A stretch of 64,000 nucleotides of DNA from Blautia sp. BIOML-A1 (GTDB taxonomy: Bacteria > Bacillota > Clostridia > Lachnospirales > Lachnospiraceae), in NCBI RefSeq assembly GCF_009883055.1, contig NZ_WWVR01000002.1, forward strand, positions 95,840 to 159,839. Reading direction: 5' to 3'. Position numbers and translations under genes: made by a program. Within the stretch, counting starts at the first letter, position 1. Each line of letters opens with the position of its first letter. Shown piece by piece: positions 18,519 through 28,086 of this stretch. Under the pieces are notes generated by a model. It was not told the DNA's origin. It saw only the letters and a list, made by a program, of their open reading frames with translations, and made no database searches.

Positions 18519-18574
18519 TGAAATAATAGATAAATATATGCAAGTTCAGACAAAAATTTGTTGAATATGTAAAA

Positions 18575-18616
18575 ACAGAGACGCAGGGTACCAATCAGGT
18601 ATCCGGCGTCTCTGTG
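18575..18616 (+). other. Stem-loop after gpmI
   Basis: ACAGAGACGC (18575-18584) and GCGTCTCTGT (18606-18615) form a perfect stem, with a smaller GGTACC...GGTATCC element in the loop. There is no T-tract, so termination would be inefficient; it may protect the 3' end. Confidence 0.6.
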
Positions 18617-18715
18617 ATTTCCGGGAATATATGTTAACCGGAAAATTTGTTACTGCGAAGAGTTACGAAAATTCTTAAAAAAAGATAGAATTTAGGATGC
18701 AAAAAGGCAGAAGTA

Positions 18716-18724
18716 TGTTATAAT
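18716..18724 (+). promoter_or_regulatory. Extended -10 promoter of the L,D-transpeptidase gene
   Basis: TGTTATAAT (TGnTATAAT) at 18716-18724, 70 bases before the gene. No clear -35, as is usual for extended -10 promoters. Confidence 0.55.
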
Positions 18725-18793
18725 AAAAACGCTACCGAAAAACGGAAGCAGTGAGAAATGACAGAAATCATTGTTGATTTGAGGAGTATAGAA

Positions 18794-20647
18794 ATGAGTA
18801 GCGAAGAAAAAAAGGGGAGATTGTCGGAAGATGATGTAGGTACCGCAGAAGAGACCACAAACTTTGAAGACAGAATCAATGCAACATTGGACAAAATTCT
18901 GGATGATGAGGACGATGAGCTTGATGACATAGTAGTTGATTATGAGGATTCTGGAGAAGCAGAAGAAGACGTTGATAATCTTGACAAAACTATTGAGGTT
19001 AGCAAGGATAATGGTGAATTCCAGGAAGACTATGAAAAAACAATAGTATGGAATGGTCCTTCCGAACAGGATTCCGAAGAAGAAATATATGAGGAGCCTG
19101 AGGAAGAAGAGGAAAAGCCGATAGTCCGAAACAAACACAAATCCGCAAGACCGGCTCCGGTAATTTATGTTCCTGTGGATGACATTGATCAGGAGGTGCC
19201 TGTTCCTGAGAATGTAAAGCAAAACAAAAAACACGGATACAAGGGACTCAGAATTTTTGGACTTTTAGTACTGATGATAGCAGTTCTGGGCGGATGTGCC
19301 TATGGTGGAATCAGCTATTATTTTTCAAATCGTTTCTTTGAAGGAACCTGGATCAATGGGATAGACTGCTCACAGAAGACTGCTTATGAAGTAGAAGAGC
19401 TTATGAAGGAAAAGCTCAGTGAGTATTCCATCGAGGTTTCATCCAGAGATGTGGCTGCGCAGACGATCAAAGGTGAGGATATTGATTACAAATATATGTC
19501 CACAGGGGAAATCTTGCAGCTGCTCAGGAAACAGAAACCGTATGAGTGGATTAAGGGACTTTATGAACAGAAGAGTTATACGGTAGATGAGAACGTAGGC
19601 TACAATAAGACTCTTCTTCAGGAACAGCTGAAATCTCTGAACTGTGCACAGGCTGAGAATCAGACAGAACCTGAGAATGCGTATGTGGCATTTCAGAACA
19701 ATGCGTTTGTGATCGTGCCGGAAACAGAGGGCAGCAAGCTTAATATCAAAGAGGCATACAAGGTCCTTAATGCAGCGGTGGAGGCCAATGAGCCTGCTAT
19801 AGATTTCAGTAATACACCTGAGGTATATGTATCAGCATCTGTGACCAAGGATGATCCGGAACTTCAGGCGGCACTGGAGGCGTGTAACAACTACACGAAG
19901 GCAAGTATTACTTATACATTTGGAGATCAGAGCACGACACTTGACGGAAATACGATCAAAGACTGGCTGCAGTTTGATGAGAAGGGTCAGCTGATATGGG
20001 ATGATAATTCTTTCCAGCAGCATGTTGCAGAATATGTTGCACAGCTTGCAGCAACTTATGACACAGTAGGAACAGAGAGAGAATTCCAGGCAACGAGTGG
20101 AAGAACTGTATATGTTTCCAGTTCGATATATGGATGGAAGATCGATCAGGCAGCAGAGGCTGCTCAGCTCAGTCAGGAAATCCAATCAGGAACACAGACG
20201 ACCAGAGAACCGATTTATGCTCAGACAGCAAATGCATATGGGGTAAATGATCTTGGAAATACGTACATTGAGGTAGATTTAAGCGAACAGCATATGTACT
20301 ATTATCAGGATGGTGCAGATATTTTTGAATCTGATTTTGTTTCCGGAAATATGAGTTATGCAGACCGTCAGACACATGCGGGAATCTTTACTTTATATTA
20401 TAAGAAGAGTCCGGACGTTCTGAGAGGTGGACAGAAGGGAACGGCGAATTATTATGAACAGCCGGTACAATACTGGATGCCATTTGATGGAGGTATCGGA
20501 TTCCATGATGCGAACTGGAGAGATGATTTTGGCGGTGATATTTATCTGACAAGCGGTTCTCATGGATGTATAAATCTTCCTCCGGAGAATGCAGCAGTGC
20601 TGTATGATTTGATTCAGTACGATGTTCCGATCGTATGTTTTTATTAA
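18794..20647 (+). CDS. Membrane-anchored L,D-transpeptidase (YkuD)
   Basis: A 617-residue protein with a long acidic N-terminus (about 1-130), a basic patch and TM segment (about 148-175), two putative peptidoglycan-binding-4 type domains (about 180-480) and a C-terminal YkuD domain with the catalytic SHGCINL (Cys). It forms 3-3 peptidoglycan cross-links outside the membrane. ATG 18794 was chosen because GAGGAG (18781-18786) is 7 bases upstream; ATG 18758 lacks a site. The acidic N-terminal tail is unusually long for the family. Followed after 18 bases by a small membrane protein gene, probably co-transcribed. Confidence 0.9.
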   Translation: MSSEEKKGRLSEDDVGTAEETTNFEDRINATLDKILDDEDDELDDIVVDYEDSGEAEEDVDNLDKTIEVSKDNGEFQEDYEKTIVWNGPSEQDSEEEIYEEPEEEEEKPIVRNKHKSARPAPVIYVPVDDIDQEVPVPENVKQNKKHGYKGLRIFGLLVLMIAVLGGCAYGGISYYFSNRFFEGTWINGIDCSQKTAYEVEELMKEKLSEYSIEVSSRDVAAQTIKGEDIDYKYMSTGEILQLLRKQKPYEWIKGLYEQKSYTVDENVGYNKTLLQEQLKSLNCAQAENQTEPENAYVAFQNNAFVIVPETEGSKLNIKEAYKVLNAAVEANEPAIDFSNTPEVYVSASVTKDDPELQAALEACNNYTKASITYTFGDQSTTLDGNTIKDWLQFDEKGQLIWDDNSFQQHVAEYVAQLAATYDTVGTEREFQATSGRTVYVSSSIYGWKIDQAAEAAQLSQEIQSGTQTTREPIYAQTANAYGVNDLGNTYIEVDLSEQHMYYYQDGADIFESDFVSGNMSYADRQTHAGIFTLYYKKSPDVLRGGQKGTANYYEQPVQYWMPFDGGIGFHDANWRDDFGGDIYLTSGSHGCINLPPENAAVLYDLIQYDVPIVCFY

Positions 20648-20665
20648 AAATGACAGGAGAAAATA

Positions 20666-20998
20666 ATGGGAAGATCATTTGATTTTTTACTTGCGGGAGC
20701 TGCCCTGATCGTAGGAATTCTGCTTCTGACAGGACATGGAGAGATTTTTCTGAAGGGTGGAAATACACAGCTTCGCAAAGCAAAGTATGACGAAGACAAG
20801 ATGTCAAAGGGATCCGGAGTGGCACTCATTCTGATTGGTATTATGACATTTATTGATTCTTACACAGAGACCCTGGCGGCGAAACTTATTTATGTCGCAC
20901 TTTTGATAGTGATCATGGTAGGTCTGGGCTTCTATGTGAAGCTTAAATGTACAAAAACACCGGAAACCAAAGACAAAATTTCAAAAAAGAATAAATAA
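20666..20998 (+). CDS. DUF3784-like small membrane protein
   Basis: A 110-residue protein with three TM segments (about 7-23, 49-66, 73-91) and a short, very basic C-terminal tail (KDKISKKNK). The motif HGEIFLKGGN...YDEDKMSKGSG between the first two segments matches the DUF3784 family of uncharacterised Clostridial membrane proteins. ACAGGAG precedes the ATG. It sits 18 bases after the L,D-transpeptidase gene and ends at a convergent terminator. Confidence 0.7.
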   Translation: MGRSFDFLLAGAALIVGILLLTGHGEIFLKGGNTQLRKAKYDEDKMSKGSGVALILIGIMTFIDSYTETLAAKLIYVALLIVIMVGLGFYVKLKCTKTPETKDKISKKNK

Positions 20999-21002
20999 AC
21001 AG

Positions 21003-21041
21003 AACAAGAGCGTGGAAGGCAGTTTTCCACGCTCTTGTTAT
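21003..21041. terminator. Bidirectional terminator
   Basis: AACAAGAGCGTGG (21003-21015) and its perfect complement (21027-21039), with A-rich and T-rich flanks. It separates convergent genes. Confidence 0.9.
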
Positions 21042-21060
21042 TACTTCAGAAAAATTTGTT

Positions 21061-21681
21061 TTAATAATAAAGAGAAACAAGGTCCATTGGTTTCTGAATG
21101 ACTGCATCTGGGTCAGGAACCTCGCCAAAACCGTAAGATGCAAAAACAAAAGGAACACCGGCCTTGCGGCAGGAAAGAAAATCACCCATGGTGTCACCGA
21201 CATAGACAGGAGAATTCATATGATAAGTCTGTGCGATCAGGGCAATATTAGATCCCTTGTCCAGTCCATTATCACCATTGCACAGATGCCCCTTGAAATA
21301 TTTACTGAAACCGGTGGTCTTAAGAAAGACCTCAATATAACCGGCTTCACAGTTGCTTACTATATACAGAGAATATTTTTCAGACAGAAGCTGCAGGGTC
21401 TTTTCCAGATCCTCGTAAAGAGGAGCGCATTCTGCAAGAAGTGCTATATGTTCTGCCTGACAGCAGCTGTCTATCAGACGAAGCTGTTCCGTCTCGGAAA
21501 CATTCGGAAAAATCTGACGGGCAATATCAGGGAGTGGCCGCCCGAACATAGAAGAAAGAAGCTCAGCAGTCAGAGGAATATCCAAATGTTCTTCTTCGCT
21601 GAGATAACGTTTCCATGTTTTTGCTATGATTGCTGTAGAATTCCATAAGGTTCCGTCAACATCAAAAATAATACTGTCCAT
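21061..21681 (-). CDS. HAD-superfamily phosphatase (phosphoglycolate-phosphatase-like)
   Basis: A 206-residue HAD hydrolase: motif I DVDGTLWNS with the nucleophile Asp near residue 7, motif II region LYIVSNCE, and C-terminal VYVGDTMGDF (motif IV acids). A helical cap is inserted between. This arrangement fits the phosphoglycolate phosphatase / beta-phosphoglucomutase-like group; the substrate is not predictable. Single gene, convergent with DUF3784 and divergent from mutY. Confidence 0.85.
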   Translation of the reverse strand: MDSIIFDVDGTLWNSTAIIAKTWKRYLSEEEHLDIPLTAELLSSMFGRPLPDIARQIFPNVSETEQLRLIDSCCQAEHIALLAECAPLYEDLEKTLQLLSEKYSLYIVSNCEAGYIEVFLKTTGFSKYFKGHLCNGDNGLDKGSNIALIAQTYHMNSPVYVGDTMGDFLSCRKAGVPFVFASYGFGEVPDPDAVIQKPMDLVSLYY

Positions 21682-21782
21682 AATAGAGTCCTTTCAGGAA
21701 AAATGAAATATAGTTATTGTTAAGCTGACTTCTATTCTATATGGTAAAATTCAAAAAATCAACTGTCTTTTGGCTGGATTTA

Positions 21783-21791
21783 TGTTATACT
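21783..21791 (+). promoter_or_regulatory. Extended -10 promoter of mutY
   Basis: TGTTATACT at 21783-21791, about 40 bases before the mutY start. It has the same TATGTTAT core as the L,D-transpeptidase promoter at 18714-18721. Confidence 0.5.
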
Positions 21792-21829
21792 AATACGGCA
21801 TATAAGAAAAGACCAGACAGGATGAAAAA

Positions 21830-22873
21830 ATGCTGAATGATATTGTAATTCCATTGACGCAATGGTACAGACAGAATAAGAGAAGCCTTCCGTGGAGAGA
21901 CAGACATAATGCCTATTATACCTGGGTGTCTGAAATCATGCTGCAGCAGACCAGGGTAGAGGCAGTAAAGCCGTATTTTCAAAGATTTATTGAAGAACTT
22001 CCGGATGTGGAAGCACTGGCTGAATGTCCGGAGGAGAAGCTTTTGAAATTGTGGGAAGGACTTGGATATTACAACCGTGTCCGAAATATGCAGCTTGCAG
22101 CACAGACTGTTATGCAGGAATATCTTGGAGTATTGCCGGCTTCATACGAGGCACTTCTTTCACTTAAGGGAATTGGAAGCTATACAGCGGGTGCGATCGC
22201 ATCCATCGCATACGATATTCCGGTTCCGGCGGTGGACGGAAATGTACTTCGTGTGATAACCAGAATTACAGAGAACGATGGGGACATTCTTAAGCAGTCC
22301 GTGAAACACAAGATTGAAGAGCAGCTTAAAGAAATCATGCCAGAGGAATCTCCGGGTGATTTCAACCAGGCTCTTATGGAACTGGGAGCGGTTGTCTGCG
22401 TGCCGAATGGAGAAGCGAACTGTGAGATATGTCCGGTGTCATTTGCCTGTAAAGCTATGAGACATGGGACGATCGATCATTTTCCTGTAAAGACCCAGAA
22501 GAAAGACAGAAAACTGGAAGACAGAACAATTCTGGTGATTCAGGATGGAGAGAAGACGGCAATCCGCAGACGCCCATCGAGGGGACTCCTGGCAGGATTG
22601 TATGAATTTCCGAATGTCAGCGGACATCTGTCAAAAGAGGAAACACTGGAAATGATCAGAGAAATGAATCTGGATCCACTGTATATTGAACCTCTTCCGG
22701 ATGCGAAGCATATATTTTCACATATTGAATGGAGGATGACAGCCTACAGAGTCAGGGTTTCTTCACTGGAAGACAATAACCGTGCAAACCTGCTTTTTGT
22801 CAGCAGGAAGCAGTCAGACAGGCAATATGCGATTCCATCAGCATTCAGTGCATACACGAGATATATCGAATAA
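21830..22873 (+). CDS. mutY: A/G-specific adenine glycosylase
   Basis: A 347-residue base-excision enzyme that removes adenine paired with 8-oxoguanine. Visible: LPWRD...YTWVSEIMLQQTRVEAV at the N-terminus (catalytic Glu), helix-hairpin-helix LKGIGSYTAGAI with the conserved Asp in PAVDGNVLR, the 4Fe-4S ligands CEICPVSFAC plus an upstream Cys, and a C-terminal NUDIX-like recognition domain. Length is normal. It runs, after 32 bases, into a GT2 gene. Confidence 0.95.
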   Translation: MLNDIVIPLTQWYRQNKRSLPWRDRHNAYYTWVSEIMLQQTRVEAVKPYFQRFIEELPDVEALAECPEEKLLKLWEGLGYYNRVRNMQLAAQTVMQEYLGVLPASYEALLSLKGIGSYTAGAIASIAYDIPVPAVDGNVLRVITRITENDGDILKQSVKHKIEEQLKEIMPEESPGDFNQALMELGAVVCVPNGEANCEICPVSFACKAMRHGTIDHFPVKTQKKDRKLEDRTILVIQDGEKTAIRRRPSRGLLAGLYEFPNVSGHLSKEETLEMIREMNLDPLYIEPLPDAKHIFSHIEWRMTAYRVRVSSLEDNNRANLLFVSRKQSDRQYAIPSAFSAYTRYIE

Positions 22874-22905
22874 AAGCCGTGGAAAACCACAAAGGAGGAA
22901 TACCG

Positions 22906-23919
22906 ATGAAAATTTTAAGTATTGCAATTCCGTGTTATAATTCAGAAGCATATATGGAGAAATGTATAGAATCTCTTCTTGTAGGAGGAGAAGATGTTGA
23001 GATCCTGGTTGTGAATGACGGATCCTCTGACCGCACTGCAGAGATTGCAGATGCCTATGCAGAGAAATATCCGACAATTGTCAAAGCAATCCATCAGGAG
23101 AACGGCGGTCATGGAGAGGCGGTCAATGCAGGTATCCGAAATGCCACAGGACTCTATTTTAAAGTGGTAGACAGTGATGACTGGGTAAATGAGGAGGCAT
23201 ATCACCAGATTCTTAAAACGCTGGAAGAGCTGATCCGCGGACCAAAGACAGTAGATCTTCTGATCAGCAATTTTGTATATGAAAAGCAGGGAGCAGACAG
23301 AAAGAAAGTTATGCAGTACAGACATTGTCTTCCTGTAAATGAAATTTTTGAATGGAACAGTGTGCATATGTCAAGGGGAAAATATCTCCTGATGCATTCG
23401 ATGATTTACCGAACCAAATTACTTCACGAATGTGGACTGGAGCTTCCGAAACATACATTCTATGTAGATAATCTGTTTGCATTTGAGCCACTTCCATATG
23501 TCAAAAATATGTATTATCTGGATGTGAATTTTTATCGTTATTTTATCGGAAGAGATGATCAGTCAGTAAACGAAAAAGTCATGATCAGAAGAATCGATCA
23601 GCAGATCAGAGTAAACAAGCTGATGGCAGATGCATTCCACAGATGTCAGTTCAATAATAAACATCTGAAGAAATATATGCTCAGCTATCTGGATATCATT
23701 ACAACCGTTTCTTCCATCATGCTGGTGCGTGCCGGAACCCAGGAAGCACTGGACAAGAAAAAAGAACTTATGGAATATATCCGGGAACAGGATCGCTGGC
23801 TGTATCACAAACTTCGTTACAGCATTCTGGGACGTGCTGCAAACCTTCCGGGAAAAAGCGGAAGAAAAATGTTCGTGGCTGCCTATAAGGTATGTCAGAA
23901 ATTCTATGGATTTAACTGA
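22906..23919 (+). CDS. Family 2 glycosyltransferase
   Basis: A 337-residue GT-A type transferase. The N-terminus reads LSIAIPCYNSEAYMEKCIESL with NDGSSDRT (nucleotide-sugar binding) and VVDSDDWVN (metal-binding DxD). The C-terminal half is a helical region of unknown acceptor specificity; no TM segments. ATG 22906 follows AAGGAGG by 8 bases; the frame extends to 22879 without a site. No other polysaccharide genes are near, so it could serve a glycolipid or wall polymer. Confidence 0.85.
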   Translation: MKILSIAIPCYNSEAYMEKCIESLLVGGEDVEILVVNDGSSDRTAEIADAYAEKYPTIVKAIHQENGGHGEAVNAGIRNATGLYFKVVDSDDWVNEEAYHQILKTLEELIRGPKTVDLLISNFVYEKQGADRKKVMQYRHCLPVNEIFEWNSVHMSRGKYLLMHSMIYRTKLLHECGLELPKHTFYVDNLFAFEPLPYVKNMYYLDVNFYRYFIGRDDQSVNEKVMIRRIDQQIRVNKLMADAFHRCQFNNKHLKKYMLSYLDIITTVSSIMLVRAGTQEALDKKKELMEYIREQDRWLYHKLRYSILGRAANLPGKSGRKMFVAAYKVCQKFYGFN

Positions 23920-23936
23920 AACAAGCAATATATAAG

Positions 23937-23980
23937 AAAGGCTTTCGGCAGAATGAGAGAAAATTTTGCCGGAAGCCTTT
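23937..23980. terminator. Terminator after the glycosyltransferase
   Basis: AAAGGCTTTCGGCAGAA (23937-23953) and TTTTGCCGGAAGCCTTT, separated by a short loop, then CGTTATTT. It lies between convergent genes. Confidence 0.85.
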
Positions 23981-23993
23981 CGTTATTTCATTA

Positions 23994-24920
23994 TTATGGA
24001 AGAATGATCTTTACGGGTTCTTTATTGACAGAAACAGAAAATGTTTTCTGGATTCCGGCGGATTCACCGTCTTTATGTACAGCAAGAGGGACAGAACTGA
24101 AAACTTCAACATTCTTGCAGCGGAAAATATGAATTCCGGTGAATTGCGTATGTTTACCAAAAAAAGCAGTTGGAAGACAGCATAGAACCTTAAGTTTACT
24201 AAGCCCGTCAACCACGATCACATCAAGATATCCGTCGGATGGATCGGCAGAGGGACAGAATTTGAATCCACCGCCCTCGTATTTCTGATTCATGATCGCA
24301 GCAAAATATACCTTCTGAAAAGGATAAATTCGTTCTTCATCCATTCGAAGTGTCACAGGAACCGGTCTCATAAACAACAGTTGTTTCAGAGCGACAAAGA
24401 GATATACAAGTTTGCCGAGACCAATATGATTGAGAACCTTTTTCATAGGGGTCACACTGACCTCGTGACATACTGCTGCATCAAATCCGATCCCACAGCT
24501 GATCGCAAAGCGGCTTTTGTGCCCCTTAATAGAGATTACAGGGACATCTACGAATGCGATGTGCTTTTTCTTAAGAATACAATCCAATGCCTCATGAGGA
24601 TCCTGGGGAAGCTTCATGCTGCGGCAGAAATCGTTTCCGGAACCTGTGGGAATATAGCCGAAATAGATATTTGTCAGATCTTTGACACCGGAAAGAACCT
24701 CCTGGATCGTACCATCACCACCCACGGCGATCAGACAGAGAGGACGATCCGGAGAAGTCTTTTCTGTAAGGGCTGCGGCAAGTTTCACAGCATGACCGCG
24801 ATATTTGGTAAAAACTACTTTGTAAGAAATGTGTTTCTGCCTGAGAACCTGTCGAAGCTCTTTCCATATAAGTTCACCTTTCCCCGAACGAGAATTGGGA
24901 TTAACGATAAAATAGTACAT
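23994..24920 (-). CDS. Diacylglycerol/lipid kinase family protein (YegS/BmrU-like)
   Basis: A 308-residue protein of the DAGK catalytic family. FIVNPNSRSGKGE at the N-terminus and GGDGTIQEVLSG form the nucleotide-binding region, followed by IPTGSGNDF. Members phosphorylate diacylglycerol or related lipids at the membrane. ATG 24920 is preferred because GGAGG lies 5 bases upstream; TTG 24932 overlaps that site. Single gene, divergent from the response regulator. Confidence 0.88.
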   Translation of the reverse strand: MYYFIVNPNSRSGKGELIWKELRQVLRQKHISYKVVFTKYRGHAVKLAAALTEKTSPDRPLCLIAVGGDGTIQEVLSGVKDLTNIYFGYIPTGSGNDFCRSMKLPQDPHEALDCILKKKHIAFVDVPVISIKGHKSRFAISCGIGFDAAVCHEVSVTPMKKVLNHIGLGKLVYLFVALKQLLFMRPVPVTLRMDEERIYPFQKVYFAAIMNQKYEGGGFKFCPSADPSDGYLDVIVVDGLSKLKVLCCLPTAFFGKHTQFTGIHIFRCKNVEVFSSVPLAVHKDGESAGIQKTFSVSVNKEPVKIILP

Positions 24921-25076
24921 AATATCCTCCAAAATGATTCTTTTTTTATGATAGCATTGTTTCTGGAATTTTACAATCCGGTTTTACCTTTACAAAGATT
25001 TAACAGTGAAAAGACTAAAAATTTTACGAAGTCCACGTATACTTGGGAAAGATTGAAAACAGAGAGGTAAAAAAGG

Positions 25077-25742
25077 ATGATTTATTTAGTAGAGGATGAC
25101 GAGAGTATCCGTGAACTTGTAGTATATACATTAAAGAGTCAGGGGATGGAGGCAAAGGGCTTTGAACGTCCGTCTCAATTCTGGAAGGAACTGGATAAAG
25201 AGATCCCTTCGCTGATATTGCTGGATGTCATGCTTCCGGAGGAGGATGGAATTTCCATACTCAAGAAGCTCCGTACAAGACCTGACACCAGAAAGCTTCC
25301 AATTATTATGCTGACTGCAAAGGGCAGTGAGTATGATGTTGTGATGGGACTGGACAGTGGAGCTGATGATTATATTCCAAAACCGTTTCGAATGATGGAA
25401 CTGATCTCCAGGATAAAGGCAGCACTGAGGCGTGCCGAAGATAAAGGAGCAGAGGAATATCGCCTGGAAAATCTCTATGTATCTCCGATGAAGCATGTTG
25501 TGATGGTGGATCAGGAACCGGTCAGTCTGACTTTGAAGGAGTACGAGATGCTGTGTCTGTTATTGAAAAACAGTGGAATGGTACTTTCCAGGACACAGCT
25601 TCTGAATCAGATCTGGGGATATGAGTTTGATGGTGAAAGCAGGACTGTGGATGTACATATCCGAACCTTACGGCAGAAACTTGGGAGTGCGGGGGATCTG
25701 ATCGAAACGGTTCGAGGGGTAGGATACAAAATAGGCAAATGA
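25077..25742 (+). CDS. OmpR/PhoB-type response regulator without adjacent kinase
   Basis: A 221-residue regulator. The receiver domain (1-120) has the acidic pair VEDDES, phospho-acceptor Asp in LLDVMLP, Thr in MLTAKG and Lys in KPFRMMELI. The C-terminal winged helix (about 125-221) has GYEFDGESRTVDVHIRTLRQKLG and GVGYKIG. It should bind DNA as a dimer when phosphorylated. No histidine kinase lies on either side; the next gene is topB behind a terminator, so the partner kinase must be elsewhere or absent. Confidence 0.93.
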   Translation: MIYLVEDDESIRELVVYTLKSQGMEAKGFERPSQFWKELDKEIPSLILLDVMLPEEDGISILKKLRTRPDTRKLPIIMLTAKGSEYDVVMGLDSGADDYIPKPFRMMELISRIKAALRRAEDKGAEEYRLENLYVSPMKHVVMVDQEPVSLTLKEYEMLCLLLKNSGMVLSRTQLLNQIWGYEFDGESRTVDVHIRTLRQKLGSAGDLIETVRGVGYKIGK

Positions 25743-25763
25743 AATGAACAGCAGAATGGAAAG

Positions 25764-25788
25764 GGAGGATGAAAATCTTCCTTTTTTC
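25764..25788 (+). terminator. Terminator after the response regulator
   Basis: GGAGGAT (25764-25770), GAAA loop, ATCTTCC (25775-25781) with one G-U pair, then TTTTTT. Short but typical. Confidence 0.7.
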
Positions 25789-25818
25789 TTGTTCAAAACA
25801 GAATTTATATGCTATACT
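25789..25818 (+). promoter_or_regulatory. Promoter of topB
   Basis: TTGTTC at 25789-25794, 18-base spacer, TATACT at 25813-25818, 38 bases before the topB start. Confidence 0.55.
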
Positions 25819-25855
25819 CAATACCAGAAAAAACTTCTGAGAGGATTTTGAATAA

Positions 25856-28048
25856 ATGAAATCATTGGTAATCGCGGAGAAACCGTCTGTTGCAAGAGAT
25901 ATTGCAAGGGTTCTCCATTGTAATCAAAAGGGAAACGGAGTTCTGGAAGGAAAGGATTACGCAGTGACCTGGGCACTGGGACATCTGATCACACTGGCTG
26001 ATCCTGAAGAGTACGACAAGAAGTATATGAAATGGGAGATGCAGACCCTTCCTGTGATGCCGGACAAAATGAAACTGGTCGTCATCCGTCAGACATCCAA
26101 ACAGTATCAGGCTGTAAAGACACAGCTTTTCCGAAAAGATATCGGAGACATCATCATAGCGACAGATGCAGGGAGAGAGGGAGAACTTGTTGCGAGATGG
26201 ATACTGGACAAAGCAGGATGCCGCAAACCAATCCGACGACTGTGGATTTCCTCTGTAACGGATAAGGCGATCAGGGACGGATTCCAGAATCTTAAGGATG
26301 GAAAAGAGTACAACAATCTGTATAGAGCTGCGGTTGCGAGAGCGGAAGCAGACTGGCTGGTGGGAATCAACGGAACACGGGCACTTACCTGTAAATATAA
26401 TGCACAGCTTTCCTGCGGACGTGTGCAGACCCCGACACTTGCAATCATAGCAATGAGAGAAGAAGAAATCCGAAACTTTAAACCAAAGGATTATTTTGGA
26501 ATCTCTGTGCAGGCAGGGGAAGTTCAGTGGACCTGGAAAGATACCAGAAGCGGAAGCTTCCGCACCTTTCAGAAAGAAAAGGCAGAAGAAATCCAAAGAA
26601 CAGTGCAGAACGGACAGATGGAGATCACTTCAGTTGTCAAAAAGCCAAAGAAGACAATGGCACCGGGACTTTATGATCTGACGACCCTTCAGAGGGAGGC
26701 CAACCAGAAATATGGATTCTCTGCCAAGGAAACACTGAATATTATGCAGAGACTTTATGAGAACCACAAGGTTCTGACTTATCCAAGAACTGATTCCCGC
26801 TATATCGGAAAAGATGTGGTTCCGACTATTAAAGAAAGACTCAAAGCCTGCGGAACAGGGCCATACCGCAAACTGGCAGGTGCATTGCTCAGTAAGCCAA
26901 TTCATACAAATGGAAGTTTTGTGGACGATAAGAAGGTCAGTGACCATCATGCGATCATTCCGACAGAGCAGTTTGTGCAGCTGGATCATATGACAAACGA
27001 AGAACGCAAGATTTATGATATGGTAGTGAGACGTTTCTTAAGTGTTCTCTATCCTCCGTTTGAATATGAACAGACTGCAATGGAAGGACAGGCAGAGGGA
27101 TATACCTTTGCCGCAAATGGAAAGACGGTTCTGCGTGCAGGCTGGAAAGAAGTTTACGAAGATAATTTCCAGGAAGATGAAGAGACAGAAGAGGAGAAAC
27201 TTAAGGATCAGAAGCTTCCGGTCTTTGAAAAAGGCCAGAAACTTCGTATTACACAGGTACACATGAATTCCGGAAAGACAAAGGCACCGGCGCGTTTTAC
27301 CGAAGCAACGCTCCTTGCAGCAATGGAGAATCCGGTGAAATATCTGTCCACAAAGGATAAGCAGGCCGCAAAGACTCTGGGAGAGACAGGCGGACTTGGA
27401 ACGGTGGCTACCAGAGCAGACATCATAGAGAAGCTGTTCCACAGTTTCATGATGGAAAAGAAGGGAAATGAGATTTATCTGACTTCCAAGGCAAAACAGC
27501 TTCTGGAATTAGTGCCGGAGGACTTAAAGAAACCGGAGCTGACAGCAGACTGGGAAAAGAAGCTTTCTGATATTTCGAAAGGAAAATTAAGACAGGATAC
27601 GTTTTTAAGTGATATCCGTGAATATACGAATGAGATTGTCAGCGAGATAAAAACAGGACAGGGAACCTTCCGACATGATAATCTGACGAATAAAGTCTGC
27701 CCGAACTGCGGAAAACGTCTTCTCGCAGTCAATGGAAAGAATAGCAAGATGCTTGTGTGTCAGGACAGAGAATGTGGATACCGGGAAACAATTTCCCGAA
27801 CTACAAATGCACGCTGCCCGAAGTGTCATAAGCGTATGGAAATGCTGGTCAAAGGAAAAGAAGAAACCTTTGTATGTGCCTGCGGATATAAAGAAAAACT
27901 GTCTTCTTTCCAGGCAAGACGCGAGAAAGAGGGCGCAGGTGTAAAAAAACGAGATGTTCAGAGATATCTGAAACAGCAGCAAAAAGAAGCAAATGAACCG
28001 GTAAACAATGCATTTGCCCAGGCTCTGGCAGGGCTTAAGCTTGACTGA
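25856..28048 (+). CDS. topB: DNA topoisomerase III
   Basis: A 730-residue type IA topoisomerase. N-terminal Toprim motif SLVIAEKPSVARDIARV and ATDAGREGELVARW; the active-site tyrosine region is LTYPRTDSRYIG. Two C-terminal zinc-ribbon-like modules (CPNCGKRL...C, CPKCHKRM...CACG) bind DNA. It decatenates DNA by passing single strands. It lies 38 bases upstream of an AAA ATPase gene on the same strand, a probable two-gene unit. Confidence 0.95.
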   Translation: MKSLVIAEKPSVARDIARVLHCNQKGNGVLEGKDYAVTWALGHLITLADPEEYDKKYMKWEMQTLPVMPDKMKLVVIRQTSKQYQAVKTQLFRKDIGDIIIATDAGREGELVARWILDKAGCRKPIRRLWISSVTDKAIRDGFQNLKDGKEYNNLYRAAVARAEADWLVGINGTRALTCKYNAQLSCGRVQTPTLAIIAMREEEIRNFKPKDYFGISVQAGEVQWTWKDTRSGSFRTFQKEKAEEIQRTVQNGQMEITSVVKKPKKTMAPGLYDLTTLQREANQKYGFSAKETLNIMQRLYENHKVLTYPRTDSRYIGKDVVPTIKERLKACGTGPYRKLAGALLSKPIHTNGSFVDDKKVSDHHAIIPTEQFVQLDHMTNEERKIYDMVVRRFLSVLYPPFEYEQTAMEGQAEGYTFAANGKTVLRAGWKEVYEDNFQEDEETEEEKLKDQKLPVFEKGQKLRITQVHMNSGKTKAPARFTEATLLAAMENPVKYLSTKDKQAAKTLGETGGLGTVATRADIIEKLFHSFMMEKKGNEIYLTSKAKQLLELVPEDLKKPELTADWEKKLSDISKGKLRQDTFLSDIREYTNEIVSEIKTGQGTFRHDNLTNKVCPNCGKRLLAVNGKNSKMLVCQDRECGYRETISRTTNARCPKCHKRMEMLVKGKEETFVCACGYKEKLSSFQARREKEGAGVKKRDVQRYLKQQQKEANEPVNNAFAQALAGLKLD

Positions 28049-28086
28049 GACAAGATACTATCAGCGAGATAAAGGGGGACAACAGT

